Virus record (IMG/VR): IMGVR_UViG_3300024265_000091
Span: 1-46,428 of that record
Length of the DNA: 46,428 bases
Direction: 5' to 3' (one strand)
Source: a virus
This document shows, one piece after another, positions 16,375 to 23,858 of the stretch. Below the pieces are notes generated by a model that had not been told where the DNA came from, did no database searches, and saw only the letters and a program-made list of their open reading frames with translations. Each line of letters starts with the position of its first letter. Position 1 is the first letter of the stretch. Both the position numbers and the translations under genes were made by a program.

Positions 16375-16833
16375 TTAATTAAAATGCACCATACACAAGG
16401 CCAGTCCTGCACCACCTATCGTTTCAAGCACATGACCAACCTCAGCAAAATGTTTGTCAGTGGCAAAGGGACTTGTCGGCAGAGCCTCAGACATTGCCAG
16501 TCCAGCAGCGTCATTAGCATCTGCTGCTACGCCCATTCGAGCAAAATGGCCTCTCGTTGTGGCACTTTCAAACATTATGTAGGCAAGTCCAGCTACCACA
16601 ATCCAACAAGCTACACCATCGGCAACCTGACTTCCGGCATTGTCTCCATAGATAATCCCGATTGGGTCAACACTGTCAACGGCACAAAGACTAAAAGCGG
16701 CATCGTTCCCATCGGCTGGTTCTGCTACTTTACCCTTTACTGACGTGGCTCCGGTTTTGTTGAGTAGAGAGATTGCTATCCCACCATCATCAGTTATCAT
16801 CACCTTGTCATTTAAGAATAATCTATCGGTCAT
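16375..16833 (-). CDS. Small virion protein, decoration-like
   Basis: In this 152-residue protein LNKTGATSVKGKVAEPADG near the N-terminus and repeated short hydrophobic strands (GVACWIVVAGLAYIMFE) resemble head-decoration or fibre-base proteins. The start is 4 bases after the fibre gene's stop. The C-terminus overlaps the leader of the exported cysteine-peptidase-like gene. Function is inferred from neighbours only. Confidence 0.6.
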   Translation of the reverse strand: MTDRLFLNDKVMITDDGGIAISLLNKTGATSVKGKVAEPADGNDAAFSLCAVDSVDPIGIIYGDNAGSQVADGVACWIVVAGLAYIMFESATTRGHFARMGVAADANDAAGLAMSEALPTSPFATDKHFAEVGHVLETIGGAGLALCMVHFN

Positions 16834-16836
16834 AAT

Positions 16837-18816
16837 TTACTCCACATCCCAGGCATCAAAACCCCTGGCAATACAATGAGCTTCAATCTCGCCCGCTGAG
16901 AAGTTTCCACCTTGAGGTGTCAGAACAATGTCAGTTTCAGCGTCGGTTAGCGTTCCACCATACCCCGCATCTGAATGGGCGAAGTGGTTGACATTAGTGT
17001 TTTGTGCAGCGGCAGAACCAGCAGATATCACCTCTTCTTGAGCGCCATCGTTTAGTTCTGAAGACCAAGTATCATCTCCGCCATCGTCCACCACAGTGGT
17101 TTTGACATGAAGTTGACATTGTACTATTACCCAACCAGCGGGGATGTCAAGCTCAATTTTGTCCGTGGCTCCGGTCAAAGTCCCGCTTGTGGCTGCGTAT
17201 ATTCTCCTTTCATAGCCACCATGACCTTCCTCAGTTGACATTTTAAGTGGTATGATAGATTCAATGCTCACCGCCGGAGCCGCTAAATTCTCACTGTCTA
17301 CATGGATACCGTATCCAGTTGCCCCGCCTGTTCCGTTGTGATCGACGGAGACGGTGGACATAGTGTTTGCGGCGTTGTCATTTAGGAAGGTAGCGAGAGC
17401 AGATGCATCATCACTACTGCCTAAATCTCTCTGTACGTAAAGGCCGTATCCATCGACAATATCTTGTGTAAAAGATGCAGCTCTTTTTGCTGTTATGTTT
17501 ATACCTAGACCAGTTGCACCTTCATGATCAACCGTAATACCGTTAACAGCATAATCCTGATCAATATACAACCCAGCAATCGCACTTCCCGGCGTGATAT
17601 TGACCTGGCCTGCTCCGGCGGCTGTGCCGAATTGAGTAAGACCAGCGGCGGTTATGGTTTGTGCAGTTGTCCAATTTATAAGAGTATCAGCCGTACCAGA
17701 AGAAGCTACGCGAAATATGTGCGTTCCACCTGTCATATGATAACGAGAAGCCTCATCCGTACTTATGTACTCCCATCTTGAGTCATTACTATCAAAATAA
17801 GCATTGCTCAGGATAGATATGGTTGAAGCCGCTCCTTGAGAAGTATCACACGTAAAAGCGGAGTTTCCACCAACTTGTAATACAGATAAAGATGTCGCCC
17901 AACTCTCCAACGCCGAGTTGCCTATGCCCATATCTCCAGCAAGATAACTATCTTCCGTCGAAGCTGAGTAAATAGCATAATTAGTATCCGCACCTCCAAG
18001 TGACTCAATAAACAATCCATATGCAGTAGAAGTACCTTCAGTATCAGCATCAACGTTGATTTTTACTCCACTTGTAACTTGACTTACTGTCCCACCAGTT
18101 ACTACAGGCTGACTAATAATAGTAGCATCAAAACCAGTAGTTTCTATGTTCCAAGTACCTGATAGTATATCTGGATCATGAAACATCCTGGCCTTGAATC
18201 CTCTAACATCTAGTGTGTTGGTAGGATTACTTCCACCAGAATCACTCAGTCTGAAATTTCCATCTTCGGAACCTAAATTAGTACTGTTAGTTTCCAGAAA
18301 GGACTGGATGCCAGTAAGTACAACATCTATGTTGCCAGTAGATTGAGTATCATAAAGAGTACCCTTAGAATCAATCCAAGAATAAGTTCCATACTCATGA
18401 TACTCATCATTATCAGCAGTGTTATTTATAATATCAGCGTCGTTATCTACCCGCTCTATGTTGGCATAAGCGTAGTTTATCAACCCAGTTTGGGCGCTAG
18501 TATGCTTTATGTTAAGATAGTTCTGAAAACCTGCATAGTCGGCCAGAGTACTGACATTAATGTCTCTGTTTGCCCTGATAGTCATTGCAATACCGGCGCC
18601 AGTATAGTCATGAGTAGCACCATCTATTCTGATTCCATACAAGTCGGTAGCTATCATATGAACATCTACTCGATATGAAGGAGCAGCACCAGCTCCAAGT
18701 TGGCCAATAGTAGCAATATTACCAGTAGCTAGTTTGCCCTCAAGAACTGGATCGCCATCTGCGGCATAGGCAACTGTGGCAGCAAGAAGCAAAAGTAAAA
18801 GAATCAATTTCTTCAT
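16837..18816 (-). CDS. Long fibre-like protein with an N-terminal signal peptide
   Basis: The 659-residue protein opens with MKK and a 10-residue Leu-rich run, with a likely signal-peptidase site after AYA (residue 18). The rest is a repetitive beta-structure with many G-x-G/T/S motifs typical of trimeric fibres. The C-terminal domain (from about residue 525, with LDIPAGWVIVQCQLHV) looks like a compact receptor-binding head. A Sec signal is unexpected in a virion fibre assembled in the cytoplasm. It may be an exported protein or one displayed on the infected cell. The ribosome site AAGGGG is joined to operator-like copy 4. Confidence 0.7.
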   Translation of the reverse strand: MKKLILLLLLLAATVAYAADGDPVLEGKLATGNIATIGQLGAGAAPSYRVDVHMIATDLYGIRIDGATHDYTGAGIAMTIRANRDINVSTLADYAGFQNYLNIKHTSAQTGLINYAYANIERVDNDADIINNTADNDEYHEYGTYSWIDSKGTLYDTQSTGNIDVVLTGIQSFLETNSTNLGSEDGNFRLSDSGGSNPTNTLDVRGFKARMFHDPDILSGTWNIETTGFDATIISQPVVTGGTVSQVTSGVKINVDADTEGTSTAYGLFIESLGGADTNYAIYSASTEDSYLAGDMGIGNSALESWATSLSVLQVGGNSAFTCDTSQGAASTISILSNAYFDSNDSRWEYISTDEASRYHMTGGTHIFRVASSGTADTLINWTTAQTITAAGLTQFGTAAGAGQVNITPGSAIAGLYIDQDYAVNGITVDHEGATGLGINITAKRAASFTQDIVDGYGLYVQRDLGSSDDASALATFLNDNAANTMSTVSVDHNGTGGATGYGIHVDSENLAAPAVSIESIIPLKMSTEEGHGGYERRIYAATSGTLTGATDKIELDIPAGWVIVQCQLHVKTTVVDDGGDDTWSSELNDGAQEEVISAGSAAAQNTNVNHFAHSDAGYGGTLTDAETDIVLTPQGGNFSAGEIEAHCIARGFDAWDVE

Positions 18817-18825
18817 AATAATCCC

Positions 18826-18848
18826 CTTTGTTCAATTATCGAACATAG
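18826..18848 (-). promoter_or_regulatory. Dispersed palindromic operator-like site, copy 4
   Basis: On the minus strand it reads CTATGTTCGA-N3-TTGAACAAAG and then GGGATT before the fibre start codon. It is oriented with transcription and fills the gap between two genes. Confidence 0.78.
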
Positions 18849-18849
18849 T

Positions 18850-19218
18850 TTAATTCGCGGCCCTTGAGAGTTCCTTCCAGGTATTGGTCCCTTGATTCAT
18901 TAGAATAATAGAATCATTAATATCATCCATTATAAAGTCAATACCTTGAAGATTCATTCCCACAGAATCTGTTATTGTAATAGTAACTGTACCACTGGAA
19001 GGGCCAATAACTACCATGTCACCTTCAGCATAACCAGTGAGTGCGTCAAGACTATCGGCCAGACCACCTTGACCAGCAAGCAGGATGTTTCTTCCTGCAG
19101 TTCCTTTCACAGCAATTCCTCCAGCAATCGTTAATGTGGTCGGAGGACCGAAACTTCCCCCAGCACCAGTAAGCGCCGTGCCAGGAAGTGCCCCAAACCA
19201 ACTACCTGGATAAGTCAT
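18850..19218 (-). CDS. Small beta-rich protein, fibre-associated
   Basis: The 122-residue Gly/Thr-rich protein (TLTIAGGIAVKGTAGRNILLAG) ends in a strand pair DSIILMNQGTNTWKELS. This resembles the end of the 121-residue head protein at 10217-10582. It precedes the signal-bearing fibre gene, separated by operator-like copy 4. It may cap or decorate a fibre. No family is recognised. Confidence 0.65.
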   Translation of the reverse strand: MTYPGSWFGALPGTALTGAGGSFGPPTTLTIAGGIAVKGTAGRNILLAGQGGLADSLDALTGYAEGDMVVIGPSSGTVTITITDSVGMNLQGIDFIMDDINDSIILMNQGTNTWKELSRAAN

Positions 19219-19246
19219 TTTTTAGTCTCCTATTAATCAAAGTTCA

Positions 19247-19597
19247 TTATCCCTTCTCAAACAACGACGTTACTTGGATTGTAGCTGCCACGGCATTAGT
19301 ATGGGCAATGAACTGAAATGTTCGCATAGTTGGACCGCTACCCAAATGAAGCGACTGGCCTTCATAGAGAATGTGGCCAAGTCCGGCAGCACCCTGAGTT
19401 GGAGAATATGTGGGAGTAGTAATATTTCCGCCCATAGTAAAACGAATATCTCCAACCTCGCAGGTCACAACAGCACCAATAGCAGGTTCGCCACTAGCAT
19501 TATTATAAATAGCGGAAAGCTCTTGAACTACATCTGCAACCGCGTATCTAGTTGTCGGCCCAGGCACTCCGCCGAAAGTCATTACAACCTGTCCCAT
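19247..19597 (-). CDS. Small beta-rich virion protein
   Basis: The 116-residue protein contains VTCEVGDIRFTMGG and EGQSLHLGSGPTMRTFQFI. This pairing of a measured-value-like strand set is often seen in small fibre or decoration proteins. The ribosome site AAAGGAGAAC follows operator-like copy 5. Function is inferred from position in the fibre cluster. Confidence 0.65.
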   Translation of the reverse strand: MGQVVMTFGGVPGPTTRYAVADVVQELSAIYNNASGEPAIGAVVTCEVGDIRFTMGGNITTPTYSPTQGAAGLGHILYEGQSLHLGSGPTMRTFQFIAHTNAVAATIQVTSLFEKG

Positions 19598-19606
19598 TTT
19601 GTTCTC

Positions 19607-19629
19607 CTTTGTTCAAATTTTGAACATAG
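19607..19629 (-). promoter_or_regulatory. Dispersed palindromic operator-like site, copy 5
   Basis: On the minus strand it reads CTATGTTCAA-N3-TTGAACAAAG and then GAGAAC before the start at 19597. It matches the consensus closely and is oriented with transcription. Confidence 0.8.
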
Positions 19630-19630
19630 T

Positions 19631-20197
19631 TTATGCAGTTCTCTTCCAAACATAAACTACAAAAAACGGTGTTATAACATTATTGACTCCTGACGCTTCA
19701 AGTACTGGATCTACGTCATGAGTATGATCTGCAGCTCCCACATTGATAGTTATACCATCCAAATTCCTGTCCACATCTATAATAGCACTTGGGCCATCAG
19801 ATGTAGTATTATCAATATCAACATTGTGATAATGAAGTTTAGCCCCGCCAGTATTTTCTACTGGATCAAAATCAGGATCACCATTAGAATAGCCAACAAG
19901 ATATTTACCTACAGATACAGCAACCCAAGTACCAGCACCGAGTGTAGTATTGGGATTAGTAGCCACAACTGACAAATAAATAGACCCAATAGGATAGATT
20001 ATGTCTATTACATCCGCTAATCGAACTACATGCTCACCATCTGTTGGAGCAGTTTCTACATGAATCTGGCCGTCAGTTACAATTCCAGCTTGTTTGGTTC
20101 CAGCAGCAAAAGGCTTTCCTGGCCCAGCACCTGGAACATCATCACCATCCTGGAAGATGTAAGGGCCTGCAGAGCCTACATAATAATACTTTTTAGC
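19631..20197 (-). CDS. Tail-collar / gp10-like fibre protein
   Basis: I chose the GTG at 20197 (AGGGAG upstream, overlapping the end of the small membrane gene); the longer frame to 20260 overlaps that gene. The roughly 188-residue protein contains YPIGSIYLSVVATNPNTTLG, then GTWVAVSVGKYLVGY and GGAKLHYHN. This is the conserved signature of phage collar/short-fibre proteins (T4 gp10/gp12-like C-terminal domain). Several Gly-His-rich turns near HYHN and DHTHD could bind metal, as in T4 gp12. It belongs to the fibre cluster. Confidence 0.7.
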   Translation of the reverse strand, partial: AKKYYYVGSAGPYIFQDGDDVPGAGPGKPFAAGTKQAGIVTDGQIHVETAPTDGEHVVRLADVIDIIYPIGSIYLSVVATNPNTTLGAGTWVAVSVGKYLVGYSNGDPDFDPVENTGGAKLHYHNVDIDNTTSDGPSAIIDVDRNLDGITINVGAADHTHDVDPVLEASGVNNVITPFFVVYVWKRTA

Positions 20198-20363
20198 CAC
20201 CAGATTTATTAACTCCCTGTCGTAAAAAGATTGTGCTAACAGCAGCAAATCCAGCAGCAATCAAGGCCGACAAACTTAGATCTCCTGTAGCATAAGCTCC
20301 CAACGCAGTACATAAACCGGTTATAGCAGTCCATGTTGTTTTCTGTTTATACCAAGGTAACAT
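20193..20363 (-). CDS. Small membrane protein, holin candidate
   Basis: The 56-residue frame starts at the ATG at 20363 with a GGAGG site 8 bases upstream. It begins MLPWYKQKTTW. It has two hydrophobic segments (TAITGLCTALGAYATG and LSALIAAGFAAVSTIF) and a polar tail RQGVNKSGG. Small two-helix proteins starting this way are frequent in phages and are candidate holins. It lies 5 kb from the M15 lysin, so the assignment is open. The stop overlaps the next gene's GTG start. Confidence 0.65.
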   Translation of the reverse strand: MLPWYKQKTTWTAITGLCTALGAYATGDLSLSALIAAGFAAVSTIFLRQGVNKSGG

Positions 20364-20389
20364 AATTAGTCCTCCTCATAAAATTAGAT

Positions 20390-21004
20390 TTATTCGTTCT
20401 CAGGAGTCACATCAATAACTGTAGGATCCGGCCGTGCAAAGCCATTTTCAATTGCCTTTTGTTTTATGTTTTCAATCTCATCTGCCGTAAAATGAGCTAC
20501 TACATGACTGGCATTGATAGTACGAACAGCACTATAACCTGCCCGATCAAGCCAGTTATTTGCTTCCTTGGCACGAAGTCCCACTGGAGCATCTATATCT
20601 CCATTCATTATTTTCTCGAGAATAACAAGAGCTTTTGGAGCCTCTTCCCTGATCTTAACCGCCAGATCAACCGTCTTTGCATCGCGCGCACCTTCCATCA
20701 ATTGAAGTTTATCCTGTACAACTCGGGAATTCCTGACATACGAAACCATAGCTTTCGACACATCAAGATCTTCCGCAATGTGACTGGCCTTTTGGCCCAA
20801 GAAGAGTCGCCGGGTAATCTCGTTGTGAATTTCCCACATCTTTGAAACTTCAAATGTCCTTCTAGTTTCTGGCTTTCTCCGCCTGTCAATTTCCCTAAGT
20901 GGATCACTTCCATTGAAATAGTCAGGACGAATTGACTGGCGAATTGACTGGCTCCCTTCGGTCGCTAGCATTTCATCTAGTAATTGTGTACTTGATTGCA
21001 TCAA
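20390..21004 (-). CDS. HTH DNA-binding protein, putative terminase small subunit
   Basis: The 204-residue protein carries a helix-turn-helix at about residues 63-93 (ITRRLFLGQKASHIAEDLDV). A long helical segment with KIREEAPKALVILEKIMNG follows, then a segment resembling LRAKEANNWLDRAGY. The combination of an N-terminal HTH and an oligomerising helical part is typical of TerS, which recognises the packaging site. It is the second late gene, overlaps the upstream stop by 4 bases, and is far from TerL. A late transcription regulator is the alternative. Confidence 0.55.
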   Translation of the reverse strand: MMQSSTQLLDEMLATEGSQSIRQSIRPDYFNGSDPLREIDRRRKPETRRTFEVSKMWEIHNEITRRLFLGQKASHIAEDLDVSKAMVSYVRNSRVVQDKLQLMEGARDAKTVDLAVKIREEAPKALVILEKIMNGDIDAPVGLRAKEANNWLDRAGYSAVRTINASHVVAHFTADEIENIKQKAIENGFARPDPTVIDVTPENE

Positions 21005-22128
21005 TATCTAACCTCTCCACCAGGTTTCATTCCCTCATATGGCGGTATCCCCTCGCGCATATGTGATGGCATACCTCTACGACTTGCAGCTAAACGTGCT
21101 TCTCGTTCACCGGCCAGATTGAGATAACGTCTTTCAGCTGCTATTACATCATCAACTGAGATGCTATCTAAAAACTCAGCAACATTTCCACCTCTAGGAA
21201 ATCCCTCATAGTCTTGCACTGCGTGCTGAACTTCATGTATAATAGATTCGCGGATATTGCCTCCAGTGCCCATTTTAATACTAAGATCATCAGCCGACCA
21301 TGAGGCGCCAGCTCCCTTCTTCGGCCGAACTTTGATTTCCTTAGCCCATGGATAAGCTTTGAAAAGTTCTGGGTGGTGAATTAGATCTGCCAGAGGAACT
21401 ATAGCAGGCTTTAAGCCTCTCTCTATATGTTTGGCCGTCGTCATAACACTCATAGCTTCTTCAAAAGGCATATCAGTATCAAACAAATTCCTACTCAATC
21501 CATCAGCACCATAGATATACACTTCTCCATCAGGCTGAAGTGAGACATAAGTATCATAAGGTTTTAGTTTCTTCTCCATCAATTTAATACTATTTTTTGC
21601 ATCAGATCTAGCCTTACTTTTACCACGAAGTTTCCGAAGAGTACTTTCCTTTATTTTCATCTTCGAATCATCAATCTCATACCGCCACTTAGGATCATCA
21701 AGACCTTGGAACCACCCAGTTTTCTGGCGAATATTCTCAGCACGTGCTTCTTTAAAAGATAGCGGTTGGTTTGTGGGTATCCTACTTGCTGTTAGACGTT
21801 TGTCTTCCATACTAGGAACACGTCGCATCATCTTCTTGGCTTCCTTCAGCCCAGCCATCGGAAAGTTCATACTTCCTCTTCCTGCAAATATCCCTGCCAA
21901 TGGAGCTGACGCAGTAACTATATCCAGCATCTGTTGATCAAACGGTAAAGGTTCACTCTGTGGCATCCCCACTCCAAGACCTTGTAACAGACTCTCGGCC
22001 GGACTTCCAGTTCCACTAATTGATTGCTTAAGTACATCCCAAGGCATACTGGCGGCTCTGAGCCAATTAGCTGCCACATCACCTTCCTGTACCTTCCCTT
22101 CACCAAGTAAGTCTATTACGCTTGCCAT
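21001..22128 (-). CDS. LPD23-like protein with HEVQH metallopeptidase motif
   Basis: The 375-residue first gene of the late arm has a C-terminal half with IIHEVQHAVQDYEGF (HEVQH at 298-302) and then RYLNLAGEREARLAASR. This is the pattern of the large polyvalent protein-associated domain 23, a probable zincin found in giant phage and conjugative proteins. The N-terminal part is helical and not recognised. Its ATG starts 6 bases after the -10 box of the late promoter, so the mRNA may be leaderless. The protein may be packaged and injected. Confidence 0.65.
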   Translation of the reverse strand: MASVIDLLGEGKVQEGDVAANWLRAASMPWDVLKQSISGTGSPAESLLQGLGVGMPQSEPLPFDQQMLDIVTASAPLAGIFAGRGSMNFPMAGLKEAKKMMRRVPSMEDKRLTASRIPTNQPLSFKEARAENIRQKTGWFQGLDDPKWRYEIDDSKMKIKESTLRKLRGKSKARSDAKNSIKLMEKKLKPYDTYVSLQPDGEVYIYGADGLSRNLFDTDMPFEEAMSVMTTAKHIERGLKPAIVPLADLIHHPELFKAYPWAKEIKVRPKKGAGASWSADDLSIKMGTGGNIRESIIHEVQHAVQDYEGFPRGGNVAEFLDSISVDDVIAAERRYLNLAGEREARLAASRRGMPSHMREGIPPYEGMKPGGEVRY

Positions 22129-22134
22129 GTCACC

Positions 22135-22163
22135 ACTATAACATATTCCTCACCAGATGTCAA
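22135..22163 (-). promoter_or_regulatory. Late-arm sigma70-type promoter
   Basis: On the minus strand TTGACA (22163-22158), a 17-base spacer and TATAGT (22140-22135) lie 6 bases before the ATG of the first late gene. The surrounding bases (TTAATACCTTGACATCT before, AATATGTTATRGTG around the -10) match the promoter at 30228, so both belong to one phage promoter family. Confidence 0.8.
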
Positions 22164-22257
22164 GGTATTAATGGGTGGATTCACTGCGACTGGAGCATTA
22201 ACATTTTCCTGTGGGATTACCCACACATAAGATTATTATTCCAGTTATCCACCAGAA

Positions 22258-22280
22258 CTTTGTTCAATAATTGATCATAG
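22258..22280 (-). promoter_or_regulatory. Dispersed palindromic operator-like site, copy 6
   Basis: On the minus strand it reads CTATGATCAA-N3-TTGAACAAAG, the consensus exactly. No ribosome site or gene follows, so this copy cannot act through translation. It lies about 95 bases upstream of the late promoter's -35 box and next to the 13-bp repeats. Confidence 0.8.
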
Positions 22281-22293
22281 CATTCACGCCAGC

Positions 22294-22332
22294 CCTTGAC
22301 ATATTGCCTTGACATATTGCCTTGACATAATT
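22294..22332 (+). repeat. 13-bp tandem repeat, 2.7 copies, each with TTGACA
   Basis: CCTTGACATATTG occurs at 22294-22306 and 22307-22319, followed by CCTTGACATAATT at 22320-22332. Each unit carries a -35-like TTGACA spaced 13 bases apart. No good -10 box is placed for all of them, so a protein-binding array or decoy -35 cluster is possible. Confidence 0.75.
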
Positions 22333-22466
22333 CCATTAAGTGGTGGGAATAGAAAGTTTACAAATCATCTACTAATACCAGTCCTTGTGTGTGTGTGGAC
22401 TATTACCCCCTACTACCCCTCAAACTATGTCAACATATGGATGTGAAATGGTACATGAAATAAACC

Positions 22467-22494
22467 TTGACAAACGACTAAAATATGGTATGAT
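22467..22494 (+). promoter_or_regulatory. Early-arm promoter 1
   Basis: TTGACA (22467-22472), a 16-base spacer and TATGAT (22489-22494) preceded by ATGG. Transcription would begin near 22501 and run into the 569-nt stem-closed module and the early genes. Confidence 0.75.
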
Positions 22495-22557
22495 GGAATC
22501 AACATTGACAATGAGGGCGTAGGGCATCTGATCGATGACTACGTGTAATGAGGTTCT

Positions 22558-22585
22558 TTGACAACTGAATAGATATGAGTGTAAT
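22558..22585 (+). promoter_or_regulatory. Possible early-arm promoter 1b
   Basis: TTGACA (22558-22563), 16 bases and TGTAAT (22580-22585). The -10 box overlaps the left arm of the long inverted repeat. It is weaker than the 22467 promoter. Confidence 0.4.
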
Positions 22586-23147
22586 CCATATCAAGGCATG
22601 GTGCACTGTGACGCAATATGTCACGAAATGAGGTGCAATATGTCAGGTATAATTGAACGATGTGGATTGTGGCTCCGTGGTAATGAGTCGTACTCGAGTG
22701 GTGTGGTAATTGACGCTGACAACATGACGGCAGTGGTCAATAAGACCTACTCCACAACCGGGCAAAATAAGGATAATGGTAATAAGACCATGATGGGAAT
22801 GATCGTGGATTTCTCCAACATCCCGATATTGACCATCTACCTCGGATTTATCGAGTATTTCATTATCAACTGGTTTCGCAAAACTGCCAAGGTTAGCAAA
22901 ATGACGGTGGACGGGCTAACTAAAAAGTACCAAGGCAAGACCATCATGGCCGAGGATTTCCAGCCCGCTGAGGGTGGTGGACGGAAAACCAATGAGGAAA
23001 GGATTGACGACCTCATGAACTCCGACGATGAATTGGATAGGGAATTGGCCGGGCTGTTAATAAAAGACCCTATCGCGGGTTACAAGTTAATGAAAGAAAG
23101 AATGGTAGAATAACCCTAACCGCATCATGCCTTGATATGGGTTGCAC
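22579..23147 (+). ncRNA. Candidate large structured RNA module closed by a 26-bp stem
   Basis: Arms 22579-22604 and 23122-23147 pair over 26 positions. Fifteen in the core (22586-22600 with 23126-23140) are perfect, and the three mismatches in the full arms are all G-U pairs in RNA. Inside are many local hairpins: GTGAC/GTCAC near 22608, GAGT-CGT-ACTC near 22687, GGTC-AATAA-GACC near 22736, ATGGT/ACCAT near 22777, GTTAGC/GCTAAC (22892/22914), ACCC/GGGT. Size and layout recall the large ornate phage RNAs (GOLLD, ROOL), but a protein frame also runs through it. RNA identity is a hypothesis. Confidence 0.4.
22640..23113 (+). CDS. First early-arm protein, unknown, inside the inverted-repeat module
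   Basis: I chose the ATG at 22640 because AGGTG lies 4 bases upstream; an earlier ATG at 22598 has no usable ribosome site. The 157-residue product has a hydrophobic stretch IPILTIYLGFIEYFIINWF in the middle. A charged C-terminal half follows (GGGRKTNEERIDDLMNSDDE). Codon third positions are GC-rich, unlike the AT-rich neighbours. It is enclosed by a 26-bp inverted repeat and carries many RNA hairpins. The dense structure leaves open that part or all of it is RNA rather than protein. Confidence 0.5.
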   Translation: MSGIIERCGLWLRGNESYSSGVVIDADNMTAVVNKTYSTTGQNKDNGNKTMMGMIVDFSNIPILTIYLGFIEYFIINWFRKTAKVSKMTVDGLTKKYQGKTIMAEDFQPAEGGGRKTNEERIDDLMNSDDELDRELAGLLIKDPIAGYKLMKERMVE

Positions 23148-23179
23148 TTAAAATAAATGATGAAAGGAGGTGAAATAGA

Positions 23180-23461
23180 ATGAATGAATACTTTGAATTG
23201 ATCGAAGATTCTGATATGGAGTCTAGTAGGTCTTGGATATGGTACTGCTCAGATTGCGGAGCATTATTTGGGTCTAAAGCAATACCTAATCGGACTATCT
23301 TCCCTTGGTTTGGATATCATCCAAGTGATGGAAATTGCCAAGTACTCAGTGACGAACTCAGAATTAATGTTCGACACAAAGCGGAAATATGTGAATGCTC
23401 CGTTAGAATTAAAAGGGTACTTACAGTAAAATTGTTAAAGAACTTATTATCCACAACCTAA
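23180..23461 (+). CDS. Small Cys-rich protein
   Basis: The 93-residue protein has a strong GGAGGTG site. It carries W-Y-C-SDC-GALFGSK and later CECS, which could hold one zinc. It ends 10 bases before a strong intrinsic terminator, so it closes the first early transcription unit. Function is unknown. Confidence 0.65.
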   Translation: MNEYFELIEDSDMESSRSWIWYCSDCGALFGSKAIPNRTIFPWFGYHPSDGNCQVLSDELRINVRHKAEICECSVRIKRVLTVKLLKNLLSTT

Positions 23462-23471
23462 ACTATCAAAG

Positions 23472-23509
23472 TCCACTATGTTCAATTATCGAGCATAGTG
23501 GATTTTTTT
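23472..23509 (+). terminator. Intrinsic terminator built around an operator-like site
   Basis: TCCACTATG (23472-23480) pairs with CATAGTGGA (23494-23502), extended inward by TTC/GAG with one wobble pair. The loop has 7 bases and T7 follows at 23503-23509. The stem core (23476-23498) is a fully symmetric copy of the dispersed palindrome: CTATGTTCAA-N3-TCGAGCATAG. Confidence 0.85.
23476..23498. promoter_or_regulatory. Dispersed palindromic operator-like site, copy 7
   Basis: This symmetric version (both ends CTATG/CATAG) is embedded in the terminator stem. It has no ribosome site after it. Confidence 0.65.
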
Positions 23510-23576
23510 GTCCTGAAATCCGCTATACTATAATAGTGCCAAGGTGATCCTTGACATATTTCCATCATTTAATACC

Positions 23577-23606
23577 TTGACAAGTGGAAATATGTTATGT
23601 TATTAT
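23577..23606 (+). promoter_or_regulatory. Early promoter 2
   Basis: TTGACA (23577-23582), an 18-base spacer and TATTAT (23601-23606). The upstream TATTTCCATCATTTAATACC is repeated almost exactly before the 30228 promoter, giving a shared extended promoter module. It would drive the genes from 23913 onward. Confidence 0.65.
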
Positions 23607-23638
23607 GTAATTGTAATGTGTAATTGTTACTGTAATTT

Positions 23639-23858
23639 GTTATGTTACTCTTTTTGTAATCGACCCCCACCCCTCCTCGATAAATTGTGAGCAAAGTGAG
23701 AAAAGAGTGACCCTGGAAAAAAAAAAAAGAGAAAACAATAAATAAGATATATTATTATAATTACATATACTCTTCTACTCTCTCTCTATCTTCTCTACTC
23801 TACTTTGTTCAATAAATCGAAATGGGGTGGGGGTGAATTACGTTTAGAGTAACATAAC
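23639..23858. repeat. 35-bp imperfect inverted repeat
   Basis: The left arm (23639-23673) begins GTTATGTTACTCT and ends ACCCCCACCCC. The right arm (23824-23858) is its complement except for about six positions in two clusters. The arms are 150 bases apart. Confidence 0.8.

Larger units (their letters stand above)
22129..22597. other. Divergent regulatory region between late and early arms
   Basis: This 469-base region has no convincing gene in it. It holds the late promoter, operator-like copy 6, a 13-bp tandem repeat with three TTGACA boxes, a (GT)n/pyrimidine stretch near 22388-22430, and two plus-strand promoters (22467 and 22558). It is the main switch between the two transcription programmes. 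Confidence 0.7.

Noticed and set aside
19231-19256. A further operator-like site before 19218
   Set aside because: Only part of one arm is similar and the palindrome is lost.
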